Below the pieces are notes generated by a model. That model did no database searches. It was not told the DNA's origin and was given only the letters and a program-made list of their open reading frames with translations. A stretch of DNA of 64,000 nt, from contig JAWWOO010000041.1 of assembly GCA_033851545.1 (NCBI GenBank), positions 1-64,000 of the forward strand, in the 5' to 3' direction. Below, piece by piece: positions 53,099 through 61,355 of the stretch; position 1 is the first letter of the stretch, and every line of letters starts with the position of its first letter. Position numbers and translations under genes: made by a program. The DNA comes from JAWWOL01 sp033851545 (GTDB lineage Bacteria > Actinomycetota > Actinomycetes > JAWWOL01).

Positions 53099-54213
53099 GT
53101 CGCCGGCTCCGCCGCCCGCTCCTGCTTGATCCTGGCCAGCACCCGGTCGGCGGTGATGGTGCCGGCGAGGCGTCCCTCCTTGTCGACCACCACACCCCAG
53201 CCACTCGGCGAGGACAGGGCGGCGTCGAGCACTTCGCGCAACGAGCCGCCCTGGTGGGCGAGCGTGCCGCCGAGGTTGAGCATGTCCGGCGTGATCTGGC
53301 CCTGGAGCTGCTCCGGGGTCAGGCCGCGCGTGTTGATCCAGCCCTGTGGCACATTGCCGTCGTCGACGACGAGGACCCAGCCGTCCTCGGTGCTGTTGTA
53401 GACCGCCGCGAGGTCGCTGCCCAGCTTGGCCGCCGGCCCCTCGTCCAGGTCGAGCCGGCCGGCAGGCGTGAACCCGAGCGCGCGGTAGCCGCGGTCACGG
53501 CCCACGAAACCGGCGACGAACGGGTCGGCCGGTCGGGCCAGCAGCTCGGCCGGTGAGGCCATCTGCGCGAGCCGGCCGCCGACCCGCAGGACAGCGACCT
53601 GGTCGCCGAGCTTGATCGCCTCGTCGATGTCGTGCGTGACGAACACGATCGTCTTGCCCAGCTCGGACTGCAGCCGCAGGAACTCGTTCTGCAGCTGCTC
53701 GCGGACCACGGGATCGACGGCGCTGAACGGTTCGTCCATCAACATCACCGGCGGGTCGGCGGCCAGCGCCCGTGCGACGCCGACCCGCTGCTGCTGGCCG
53801 CCGGAGAGCTGGGCCGGGTAACGGGTGGCGAACGCCGGATCGAGGCCGACCCGTTCGAGCAGCTCCATCGCCCCCTTGCGGGCCTCGCGCTTGTCCCACC
53901 CCAGGAGATAGGGGACCGTCGCCACGTTGTCGACGATGGTGCGGTGCGGGAACAGGCCGGCGTGCTGGATCACGTAGCCGATGCCCCGGCGCAGGTCCGA
54001 CGACGACCCGGTGGCCGTGTCCATGTCGTTGATCCAGATCGTGCCGCTGGTCGGCTCGATCATCCGGTTGATCATGCGCAGCGACGTGGTCTTGCCGCAG
54101 CCCGACGGGCCGACCAGGACGGTGATCTGGCCGGATGGGGCAACCAGGGACAAGTTGTCGACGGCCACCGTGCCGCCGTCGTACCTCTTCGTCACGGACT
54201 CGAACCTGATCAT
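53095..54213 (-). CDS. ABC ATPase of quaternary amine type with C-terminal CBS region
   Basis: A 372-residue ATPase: Walker A GPSGCGKTTS, Q-loop YVIQHAGLFPH, signature LSGGQQQRVGVARAL, Walker B VMLMDEPFSAVDP, switch His VFVTHDIDEA. After residue 250 there is a paired CBS-type region (ALGFTPAGRL, VLVVDDGNVPQGW, GWGVVVDKEGRLAGTITADRVL), as in OpuA/OpuCA, where it senses ionic strength or nucleotides. It is the first gene of the importer block, 46 bases downstream of the IclR gene. Confidence 0.93.
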   Translation of the reverse strand: MIRFESVTKRYDGGTVAVDNLSLVAPSGQITVLVGPSGCGKTTSLRMINRMIEPTSGTIWINDMDTATGSSSDLRRGIGYVIQHAGLFPHRTIVDNVATVPYLLGWDKREARKGAMELLERVGLDPAFATRYPAQLSGGQQQRVGVARALAADPPVMLMDEPFSAVDPVVREQLQNEFLRLQSELGKTIVFVTHDIDEAIKLGDQVAVLRVGGRLAQMASPAELLARPADPFVAGFVGRDRGYRALGFTPAGRLDLDEGPAAKLGSDLAAVYNSTEDGWVLVVDDGNVPQGWINTRGLTPEQLQGQITPDMLNLGGTLAHQGGSLREVLDAALSSPSGWGVVVDKEGRLAGTITADRVLARIKQERAAEPAT

Positions 54214-54259
54214 CCTGCGGCTACCTCGTCGTCGTTGGGTCGACTGGCGGTCAGGGTGT

Positions 54260-55018
54260 TCATGCCGGCGCCTCCGCATCGATGCCGAAGCGCTGGGACA
54301 GGGCGCGGGCCTCGCGGCTGACGATGATGCCAACGTCGTACAGCCGATTCTCATCCAGACGGTACGACGGACCTACGACACAGATGACACCGGCAACGGG
54401 ACCCGGCTGTCCTGCCGAGGTTCCGGCACCGGCCCGGCGTACGGGGGCGGCGACGGCGGCGACGTCGGACTCGACGGCTGAGCGGAGCGCGACGAAGCCC
54501 TCGGGCCCGGTCCGGCCCGACATGGCGGCCCCGACCGCCGTGCCGTCGATGGGCACCGACCGGCCGACCCAGCTGGTGTGCCGCACCGAGTAGGTGCCCT
54601 CGACCATCCCGACGTAGAGCGCCGTCCCGACCGTCCCCGGCACCGCGAAGTAGGTCGACTCGCCGCACTCGGCGACGATCCGGCGCATGGCCGGCTCGAC
54701 TGCTGCGACGAGGCTCTGCCGGCCGTACGCGAGCGCGCCGAGCTGGATCATGCGCGGTCCGGCGCGAAAGCTCCCGGAGCTGTCGCGGTGGACGAAACCG
54801 CTGGACTCGAGCGTGCGCAGCAGGCGCAGGGCGGTGCTCGCCGGCAGGTGGGTGTTCCGGGCGCAGTCGGCGAGGCTGACCTGGTCGTGGCTGCAGACCT
54901 CGGCCAGGAGGGCGAGCGCACGGTCGACGGTCCGGGTTGGCGCCGGAGCGGAGGGGAACGAGGGACGGGTGCGCGGCGTCGCCGGTTGGGACTGCTCTGA
55001 GGCAAACACTGTGATCAC
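54260..55018 (-). CDS. IclR family transcriptional regulator
   Basis: A 252-residue regulator with an N-terminal wHTH near residues 27-85 (VDRALALLAEV, VSLADCARNTHLPASTALRLLRTLESSGFV) and a C-terminal IclR effector domain (MRRIVAECGESTYFAV, MVEGTYSVRHTSWVGRSVPI, GTAVGAAMSG). The final DENRLYDVGIIVSREARALSQRFG is normal for the family. GTG 55018 or GTG 55009 are possible starts. It heads the importer-hutD unit and is divergent from the ammonia-lyase-like gene, so it probably controls both, perhaps through the inverted repeat at 55065-55078. Confidence 0.9.
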   Translation of the reverse strand: MITVFASEQSQPATPRTRPSFPSAPAPTRTVDRALALLAEVCSHDQVSLADCARNTHLPASTALRLLRTLESSGFVHRDSSGSFRAGPRMIQLGALAYGRQSLVAAVEPAMRRIVAECGESTYFAVPGTVGTALYVGMVEGTYSVRHTSWVGRSVPIDGTAVGAAMSGRTGPEGFVALRSAVESDVAAVAAPVRRAGAGTSAGQPGPVAGVICVVGPSYRLDENRLYDVGIIVSREARALSQRFGIDAEAPA

Positions 55019-55064
55019 CCCGTCCGCGCCTCGGTGGGCCCAGCCGAATCGTAGCCAACCCCTG

Positions 55065-55078
55065 TTACCACTAGGTAA
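55065..55078. promoter_or_regulatory. Candidate IclR operator
   Basis: TTACC (55065-55069) and GGTAA (55074-55078) form a short inverted repeat in the 123-base region between the divergent IclR and ammonia-lyase-like genes. The position suits a repressor or activator of both units; the repeat is short, so confidence is low. Confidence 0.4.
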
Positions 55079-55141
55079 AACCTGAGTGCCACACCACGGC
55101 AATGCCAGACTGGGCGAGATGCGAACTGGAGTTGGTGGCTG

Positions 55142-56575
55142 ATGCGACCGGACATCTCGTTGGACAGCCCGGTACGGCTGACCGTCGCTGAGATCGCCGC
55201 CATCGCCGACGCGGGCGTGCCGCTCGCCGTCACCGAGGCGGTCTACGCAGCGCTGGCAAGGACCCGGCACGCCGCGCTGACGGTCGCTGCGACCCGGCCC
55301 GTGTACGGCCGGAGCACCGGCGTCGGTGCCAACAAGGGCGTCGTGATCACCGAGCCGGCCCACCATGCCCTGGGTGTGCTGCGCAGCCATGCCACCAGTG
55401 CTGGCGAGCTGCGCGCTCCGCGCCGCGTCCGGGCCATGCTCGCCGTACGCTGCGCCCAGCTCGCCGCAGCGGGCAGCGGCATCGCCCCCGAGGTCCTCAA
55501 GGCGCTGGTCGAGATGCTCAACACCGACGCGCTGCCTCCCGTACGGGAGCTCGGCGGGATCGGCACCGGCGACCTCTCCGCGCTGGCGACGACGGCCCTT
55601 GCCCTGCTCGGCCAGGTCGAGCCCGCTCCGGCCCACCTGGTCGGCTTCGACGAACACGACGCGCTGGCGTTCCTCAGCAGCAACGCCGCCACGATCGGGG
55701 ACTCCGCGCTGGCCGTCCACGACCTGTCGCCGCTCGCGCAGGCCTCGCTCGACGTCGCCGCCCTGACCTGCGCCGCCGTGGACGGCAACGCCGAGGCCTG
55801 GTCCGAGGCGGTGGAGTCGGTCACGCCGTTCCCCGGCGCGCGCCACGTCTGTCGCACGATGCGTTCGCTGACCCAGGGTGCCTCGCCGCCCGCCCGGATC
55901 CAGGACCCGTTCGGGCTGCGGACGCTGCCGCAGGTCCACGGCGTCCTGCTGGACGCCCTTGCCGCGTTGACGGCCACGGTCGAGGCACTGGCCGCTGCCG
56001 CGACGGAGAACCCGGTGTTCCGCGCCGACCCACCGCAGGTGGCGCACCACGGCGGGTTCCACGTCGCCTACCTCGCGACCTCGCTGGACACGATGCGCTC
56101 GGCGCTGGCGCAGGCGGCGCAGCTCAGCCAGGCCCGGCTGGCCAACCTGGTCGACCCCGAGCTGACCGGGCTGACGCCGTTCCTGGCCGACAGCCCCGGC
56201 GCCTCCGGGGTGATGGTGCTCGAGTACGTGGCGGCCTCGGCGCTGGCCCAGCTCCGGTCGGCTGCGAGCCCGACGGCCGTACAGACGGTGTCGATCTCCC
56301 GCGGGGCCGAGGACGACGCGAGCTTTGCCTCACTCGGCGCGAGCCTGGCGCTGGCGTCCGTCACGGCGTACGGGACCGTGCTGTCGTGCGAGCTCGTCGC
56401 GGCGGTGCGGGCCCTGCGGATGCGCGGGCTCGATGTGCCCGCTCCGGCCGCGGGCCTGCCGGCAGAACTCGCCGACCGCAACCTGACCGACGACCTGCTC
56501 CAGGCCGGTGCGGTCCTGTCCGCACTGGCGTCTCAGCCCGCGGACATCTCCAGCGGGCGCAGCTCTTCGGCGTAG
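55142..56575 (+). CDS. Aromatic amino acid ammonia-lyase (HAL/PAL) homologue with altered active site
   Basis: A 477-residue protein of the HAL/PAL fold. Conserved: Tyr55 in VYGRSTGVGANKG, RSHATSAG with His83, Arg261 in GLRTLPQVHG, a TENPVF segment and GGFHVAYLA. Altered compared with Pseudomonas HAL: the Ala-Ser-Gly that cyclises to the MIO group reads Gly141-Thr142-Gly143 (GGIGTGDLSALA), the catalytic Tyr280 is Phe258 (QDPFGLR), and Asn195 appears to be Ser180. So classical histidine or phenylalanine deamination is doubtful; it may be a divergent lyase or a non-enzymatic relative. It is divergent from an IclR-importer-hutD unit and overlaps the thiol-dioxygenase-like gene tail to tail by 43 bases. 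Confidence 0.85.
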   Translation: MRPDISLDSPVRLTVAEIAAIADAGVPLAVTEAVYAALARTRHAALTVAATRPVYGRSTGVGANKGVVITEPAHHALGVLRSHATSAGELRAPRRVRAMLAVRCAQLAAAGSGIAPEVLKALVEMLNTDALPPVRELGGIGTGDLSALATTALALLGQVEPAPAHLVGFDEHDALAFLSSNAATIGDSALAVHDLSPLAQASLDVAALTCAAVDGNAEAWSEAVESVTPFPGARHVCRTMRSLTQGASPPARIQDPFGLRTLPQVHGVLLDALAALTATVEALAAAATENPVFRADPPQVAHHGGFHVAYLATSLDTMRSALAQAAQLSQARLANLVDPELTGLTPFLADSPGASGVMVLEYVAASALAQLRSAASPTAVQTVSISRGAEDDASFASLGASLALASVTAYGTVLSCELVAAVRALRMRGLDVPAPAAGLPAELADRNLTDDLLQAGAVLSALASQPADISSGRSSSA

Positions 56576-57039
56576 GACACGGAGGTCCGCCGCAGCAGCC
56601 CGCTCTCCGTCAGCGCGTACTGGCCCAGCCGCCACAGCGGCGGGGAGTAGGCGTGCAGGGTGACGCTGCCGTCGTCCACGGTGCTGAGCCGGTGGATGTG
56701 GTCGGGGCCGAACGAGAACGTCGTGCCCTCCGGCATGTCGCTGACCAGGTGCTCGCCGGAGAAGCGCGGGTTGGACTCGGCGATCGCGCCCTGGACCACC
56801 CGCACCGCCCCCGACGAGGTGTCGTGGTCATGCCAGCCGGTGTCGTTGTCGGTCACCCAGCACAGCACCCAGACGTCGACGTGCTCGTCACGGTAGAGCG
56901 ACTCGTAGTGCCGGTCGCCGACTGCGAACTGCACGTGCTGCTGCCACAGCTCTGGCTCGGCGGCGATGGTGTCGACCAGCTCACGCAGCTCGGTCTGGTC
57001 GAGGGTACGGGCGGGCAGCGCGTTCCAATCCATGGTCAT
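56533..57039 (-). CDS. Cysteine dioxygenase-type cupin (thiol dioxygenase)
   Basis: A 168-residue cupin of the CDO type. The first metal motif is TGWHDHDTSSGAVRVVQG (two His), the second His lies in FSFGPDHIHRL. VDVWVLCWV and the C-terminal YSPPLWRLG match bacterial thiol dioxygenases that convert cysteine or 3-mercaptopropionate to sulphinates with Fe(II). ATG 57039 overlaps the stop of the amidohydrolase gene by four bases. It is the last gene of the LacI-amidohydrolase-CDO unit. Confidence 0.87.
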   Translation of the reverse strand: MTMDWNALPARTLDQTELRELVDTIAAEPELWQQHVQFAVGDRHYESLYRDEHVDVWVLCWVTDNDTGWHDHDTSSGAVRVVQGAIAESNPRFSGEHLVSDMPEGTTFSFGPDHIHRLSTVDDGSVTLHAYSPPLWRLGQYALTESGLLRRTSVSYAEELRPLEMSAG

Positions 57040-57941
57040 ATGCCTTTCGGGCCGAGCAGCCGCTGCGGGTTGACGCTGCGGATGGCGTGCGAGAGTGCGC
57101 TGCCCACGTCGCCGTTGAAGGGCGCAGCATAGGGACGGTCCGAACCCAGGACGACGGCATCGACGCCGACGGCCCGGACGATGGTGTCGATGGCGGTGAC
57201 GCCGTAGGAGGAGGTCTCGAGGAACACCAGCCGGTCCACCGGACGGCGCTCGCCACCGCGGGCGGCGAAGCGCTCCAGGTGCGCAGGGGCGAGCCCGGCC
57301 AGCATCGCGAAGCAGACCCGCAGGTCAGGGAAGAGCTCCCGGCCGGCGAGCAGGAACGCGTACCAGGCGGCATGCATCTGGGCGACGTACGGCACGAGGG
57401 CCGGCCACCAGGCGGCATTCTGGGCGCCGTCGGTCCAGCCGACCGCTCCCGGGTGCACGAACAGCGGCCGGTCGTGCTCCTGCAGCACCTCGAGCAGCGG
57501 CCCGCACCGCTCGAGCGCCGCGGGGCTGGCCAAGGCCGTCGCCGGCAGCTGGAGTCCGATGCAGCCGGCGTCGAGCTCCTTGGCCAGTCGGTCCGGCTCG
57601 AGCTCGGTGAGGCAGGCGGCGGCCCACGAGGCGAAGTGCCGGGGCAGCTCGCCGGCACCCTCGTGGTAGGCCTCGAGCAGCGGGTGCGCCTCGTCCGGGG
57701 GCAGCCACTCGATGCCGAGCGGCGCGGAGAGTGAGACCAGCCCGATGTCGAAGCCGTCATCCCAGAGCATGGCCTCACGCAGGGCGAGATCGTGGTCGTC
57801 CGGGCGGACCTCGTACGGAGGCTCGCCGTCGAGGTGCAGCGTCCAGCCGGTGAGGTTGGGCGGGCTGGTGCGGCGGCGGAGGGCCTCGAGGAACTGGTCG
57901 GTCCACAGGTGCTGGTGGACATCCACGTTCACGGCAGGCAC
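57036..57941 (-). CDS. Amidohydrolase-2 family metal-dependent hydrolase
   Basis: A 301-residue TIM barrel with the N-terminal metal motif VDVHQHLW, then GCIGLQLPA, LFVHPGAVGWTD, LETSSYGVTAID and LGSDRPYAAP. This is the layout of ACMSD/amidohydrolase-2 enzymes, which decarboxylate or hydrolyse aromatic and cyclic substrates. The GTG start at 57941 lies just after the LacI-type inverted repeat. Co-translation with the CDO-like gene suggests a shared catabolic pathway. Confidence 0.87.
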   Translation of the reverse strand: MPAVNVDVHQHLWTDQFLEALRRRTSPPNLTGWTLHLDGEPPYEVRPDDHDLALREAMLWDDGFDIGLVSLSAPLGIEWLPPDEAHPLLEAYHEGAGELPRHFASWAAACLTELEPDRLAKELDAGCIGLQLPATALASPAALERCGPLLEVLQEHDRPLFVHPGAVGWTDGAQNAAWWPALVPYVAQMHAAWYAFLLAGRELFPDLRVCFAMLAGLAPAHLERFAARGGERRPVDRLVFLETSSYGVTAIDTIVRAVGVDAVVLGSDRPYAAPFNGDVGSALSHAIRSVNPQRLLGPKGI

Positions 57942-57967
57942 GCGTCCCTCCGAGCGCAGCGGGTCAG

Positions 57968-58007
57968 GTCAACCGCTTCACTGTAGCGCTTCAGTGAAGC
58001 GGTTGAC
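57968..58007. promoter_or_regulatory. LacI-type operator: 16-base perfect inverted repeat
   Basis: GTCAACCGCTTCACTG (57968-57983) and CAGTGAAGCGGTTGAC (57992-58007) are exact reverse complements, separated by TAGCGCTT. Inside lies CGCTTCAGTGAAGCG, a perfect palindrome around one base. The CGCTTCA/TGAAGCG half-sites match the general LacI-family operator pattern. It lies between the LacI gene and the amidohydrolase-CDO genes, as expected for repression of the latter. Confidence 0.75.
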
Positions 58008-58048
58008 TACTTCGGCTGTGAGCCGTGGGACCTTGAGGGGAAGGGCGG

Positions 58049-59083
58049 TCAGCCGCGTGCGGCGGCGCGGCCTGCGGCGTACTTCGGCGGTCGGCTGGTC
58101 GACGCCCGCGGGAAGAGGGTGGGCGCCTTGGTGATCCGCTTGCGGCGCTGGCTGCCGTCGGCGGCGGCGAGCACCAAGCGTACGGCGTCGCGGATGATCC
58201 CCTCGGTGTCCCAGTCCACCGAGGTCAGCGGCGGCGACAGCAGGGTGGACAGCGGATGGTTGTCGTAGCCGCAGATCGAGACGTCGTCGGGGATGCGCAG
58301 ACCAAGGGCGTTGGCTGCGGCGTAGGCCCCGTACGCGATGGAGTCGGAGAAGCAGAACACCGCGGTGGGTCGCGGCCGCCGAGACATGACTGCCTGGGCC
58401 ACCTGGCTGGCATCGGTCAGGGCGTGCGGGGAGGCGACGATCGAGACCTCGAGACCAAGCCGCTGTGCCTCGCTGCTGACGTGGACGTCGGCCGGTCGGT
58501 CAGGCGTGCTGGCGTCGGTCGGCGTCAGGACGGCGACCCGGCGGTGGCCGAGCTTCTGCAGGTGCTCGAGGGCGAGGGTGACGCCTGCTCGGTTGTCGAA
58601 GAGCACCTCGCCCGCGGACGCGCCCTGCAGCGCGTCGCCGATCGAGACCACCGGCACCGCCTTGGTCACCTTGGACCAGTCCGGGGACGAGGGGTCGAGA
58701 GAGGACACGATCAGGCCGTCGACCCGCTGGTCGCGGAGCTGCCGGGCCATCGTCAGCTCGCGTTCGGGGTCGCCCCGGGCATCGAGGATGAGGGCGAACC
58801 GGTCGTGGGCCAGCAGCTCGCGGCCGACCCCGGCGGCGAGCAGTTGTTGCCACACGTCGTCGAGGGAGCCGCAGAGCAGCCCGATCATGCCGGACCTGCC
58901 GCTGGCCAGGGCGCGGGCGATCGGGTCGACCTCGTAGCCGAGCTCGTCGGCCGCCTGCCGCACCCGGGCCTGGGTCTCGGCAGAGGACTGCAACCCGCGC
59001 AGCGCGTACGACACTCCCGAGGGGGACAGCCCCGCCTTGTCGGCGACGTCGCGCAGGGTTGCCCGCTTGCGGGGTGGCGGCAT
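58049..59083 (-). CDS. LacI family transcriptional regulator
   Basis: A 344-residue repressor: HTH ATLRDVADKAGLSPSGVSYALRG, hinge PIARALASGRSGMIGLL, and a periplasmic-binding-like effector domain (VDGLIVSSLDP, RRVAVLTPTDAST, AVFCFSDSIAYGAYAAANALG, DDVSICGYDNHPLSTLLSPPLTSV). It lies directly upstream of the amidohydrolase and CDO genes in the same direction, with a strong operator-like repeat between, so it probably represses them. Confidence 0.93.
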   Translation of the reverse strand: MPPPRKRATLRDVADKAGLSPSGVSYALRGLQSSAETQARVRQAADELGYEVDPIARALASGRSGMIGLLCGSLDDVWQQLLAAGVGRELLAHDRFALILDARGDPERELTMARQLRDQRVDGLIVSSLDPSSPDWSKVTKAVPVVSIGDALQGASAGEVLFDNRAGVTLALEHLQKLGHRRVAVLTPTDASTPDRPADVHVSSEAQRLGLEVSIVASPHALTDASQVAQAVMSRRPRPTAVFCFSDSIAYGAYAAANALGLRIPDDVSICGYDNHPLSTLLSPPLTSVDWDTEGIIRDAVRLVLAAADGSQRRKRITKAPTLFPRASTSRPPKYAAGRAAARG

Positions 59084-59161
59084 GGCCTCAGGCTACCCAG
59101 GTGTGGGCGGCGCAGGTGCTTACGTTTTGGCGACGTTCCGCCGGTCGCCGGCTGCCGTCGG

Positions 59162-60409
59162 TCAGAACGCAGCCAGTGACCAAGGCGTGGTCGCCCCCTG
59201 CTGGATGTCCGGCAGCACCTTGAGGGCGCGGCCGTTGACTGGCCACAGGGCGATCCGCCGGAGGTCGTGGTCGGTGAAGGTGACGGAGACAGCCAGCGTC
59301 CGCCCGTCGGGTGTCCAGGCAATGTCGGCTACCCGCCTGCTCTCGGTGACCACGCCCGGGATCCGTTTCACTGCCCCGCCGGCCAGGTCCGCGACCACTA
59401 CGGAGCCCGGCGTCTGGGCGCCCCAATAGCTGATCGCCACGCTGCGACCGTTCGGGTTGACCGCGACCTCGCCGACGTAGAGGTGGTCGGCGATCGCGAC
59501 TTGGTACCTCTTGGCCGTCGCGAGGTTCTGCACCGTGAGCCGGCAGCTGACGTTGCAGAAGGGGTCGGCGGAGGACACCAGCCACCCGTGGTCGACGGCG
59601 ACGTGGGCCTCCGCCGTGGCGAGGTCCTTGCGTACGGCCAAGGTCCGCCGGTCGCGGATCTCGACCTTGTCCCTGGCCAGGTCGCTGAAGACCAGGCCCT
59701 GTGGGCTGTCCGCCAACGGCACCAGGCCGGCCGCCAGGGTGTGGGTTGCCACCACGCGGCCGGCCAAGGTCACCTCGCTCAGGCGTCCGACCTGCTTGGC
59801 GAGCGGCACCGCATTGCCGGCCCCGGTTGCGTACGCGAAGATCCGGTCTCCCGCCTGCGCCGGGATGACCACGTCGGTGTTGGTCACCAGGCTGGCCTTC
59901 CCGTCGGCCCGCACCCAGTAGACCGCCAGTGCCGATTCGTTCAGGGCGGCCTCGTCCTGGACCTGGACGACGAAGCCCTCCTTCACCGGGACGATGCCGG
60001 TCACCTCCTGGTGCGCGTCAATGGGTACGTGGCTGAACTGGTGCGCGTTGCCGCCGAGCACGGTTGGACGGTGACCGCCGAGCAGCAGCCTGACGCCCTT
60101 CGGGATCTTGGCCGCCACACCGTCGAGCCTGGAAGGGACGAACGCCGGTGACCCGCTCGGAGGTGCGGTTCGGTTCCCGATCGGCCCGTCGGTAGGGGGT
60201 GGCTGGCTGGGCGCCGGCGGCAGGGTGATCTCGGCCGACCCGGTCGGGACGGTGAGCTTCGGGACTTGCGGGGTCGGGGCGGTCTTCGCGTGGCCGCCAG
60301 TCTTGGTGAGCAGCGCCACGGTGGCGAGCAGGCACAGGCAGACGATGAGGGCCAGCGCCCACGGTCGCCCGGACTTCTCGGGGCCGGAGCTCAGCTCCTC
60401 GGTGACCAC
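59162..60409 (-). CDS. Membrane-anchored beta-propeller-like protein
   Basis: A 415-residue protein: cytoplasmic start, one TM helix near 17-35 (WALALIVCLCLLATVALL), a Pro/Thr-rich linker (residues 45-90), then an extracellular domain with repeated beta motifs (GDRIFAYATG, GLVFSDLARDKVEIRD, VAVNPNGRSVAISYWG, DIAWTPDGRTLAVSVTF) like PD40/WD40 propeller blades. A cysteine pair in DPFCNVSCRL may form a disulphide. Function unknown. The GTG start at 60409 is plausible. Confidence 0.72.
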   Translation of the reverse strand: MVTEELSSGPEKSGRPWALALIVCLCLLATVALLTKTGGHAKTAPTPQVPKLTVPTGSAEITLPPAPSQPPPTDGPIGNRTAPPSGSPAFVPSRLDGVAAKIPKGVRLLLGGHRPTVLGGNAHQFSHVPIDAHQEVTGIVPVKEGFVVQVQDEAALNESALAVYWVRADGKASLVTNTDVVIPAQAGDRIFAYATGAGNAVPLAKQVGRLSEVTLAGRVVATHTLAAGLVPLADSPQGLVFSDLARDKVEIRDRRTLAVRKDLATAEAHVAVDHGWLVSSADPFCNVSCRLTVQNLATAKRYQVAIADHLYVGEVAVNPNGRSVAISYWGAQTPGSVVVADLAGGAVKRIPGVVTESRRVADIAWTPDGRTLAVSVTFTDHDLRRIALWPVNGRALKVLPDIQQGATTPWSLAAF

Positions 60410-60467
60410 GATCTCCCCACGTCCGGCCGAAAGTGCCGTTCTCGGGTCAGTATGCGGCCGCAGGGGG

Positions 60468-61268
60468 TCAGTTGGGGAGGCGGCAGAGGATCTCGCCGTG
60501 GACGACGACGAACCAGCCGTCGGGCTGTTCGGCCCAGGCGCGGAACCCGTCCGCGACGGCTGCCAGCTCGGCGGCGTCGGTCAGTCCGGCGGCCACCGCG
60601 TGTTGCCCGTACGACGCGCCCGTGGTGCGGTCGGCCCACAGACTGCCCCACCACCGGCGGTCCTCCGGCGTTGCGAAGCACCACGTGCTCGCCGTCGCGG
60701 TGACGTCGGTGAGAGCGGCCGCGTGCGCCCAGCCGAGCAGCCGGCGCCCTGCGTCCGGCTCGGCGTCGTTGGCCCGAGCGGTGGCCCGGTAGATCTCGAG
60801 CCATCGGTCGAGGCGAGGGTCAGCAGGCGCCCAGGTCATCGCCGCGTAGTCGGCGTCGCGAGCGGCTACCAGCCCGCCCGGGCGGCAGACCCTGGCCATC
60901 TCGCGCAGCACGGCGACCGGATCGGCCACGTGCTGCAGCACCTGGTGGGCGTGCACCACGTCGACGCTGTCGTCCGGCAGGTCGATCGCGTACGCGTCCC
61001 CCACGCGCACGTCGACCTCGACGCCCGCCTCGGCTGCTGCTGCCCGCGCCTCCTCCAGCGGGGCGACGGCGGAGTCGATGGCGATGACCCGTCCCGGCGC
61101 GACCCGGCGGGCCAGGTCGGCGGTCAGGGAGCCGGGCCCGCAGCCGACGTCGAGCAGGTCGAGCCCTGCGCGCAGGTGCGGCACCAGGTAGGCGGCGGAG
61201 TTGTCCGCCGTACGCCACCGGTGCGAGCGCAGGACGGCGTCGACGTGGCCGTGGGTGTAGGTCGTCAT
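60468..61268 (-). CDS. UbiE/COQ5-like SAM-dependent methyltransferase
   Basis: A 266-residue class I methyltransferase: LLDVGCGPGSLTADLA (motif I), VIAIDSAVAPLEEARAA, VGDAYAIDLPDDSVDVVHAHQVLQH (motif II region) and MARVCRPGGLVAARD. These proteins act on small molecules or lipids such as quinones; the substrate is unknown. It stands alone between a propeller gene and map. Confidence 0.92.
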   Translation of the reverse strand: MTTYTHGHVDAVLRSHRWRTADNSAAYLVPHLRAGLDLLDVGCGPGSLTADLARRVAPGRVIAIDSAVAPLEEARAAAAEAGVEVDVRVGDAYAIDLPDDSVDVVHAHQVLQHVADPVAVLREMARVCRPGGLVAARDADYAAMTWAPADPRLDRWLEIYRATARANDAEPDAGRRLLGWAHAAALTDVTATASTWCFATPEDRRWWGSLWADRTTGASYGQHAVAAGLTDAAELAAVADGFRAWAEQPDGWFVVVHGEILCRLPN

Positions 61269-61355
61269 GCGGGGGACTCTGCCGCTGCGTCTCAACATAC
61301 GCAACGCCTAATCCGCGATGTGAGACGAGCGCATCCCTGCAACGCGAAAACGGAG

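Noticed and set aside
54260..56062. 600-residue frame extending the IclR gene through the ammonia-lyase gene
   Set aside because: Upstream of about 55018 the translation is a shadow of the ammonia-lyase gene on the other strand.
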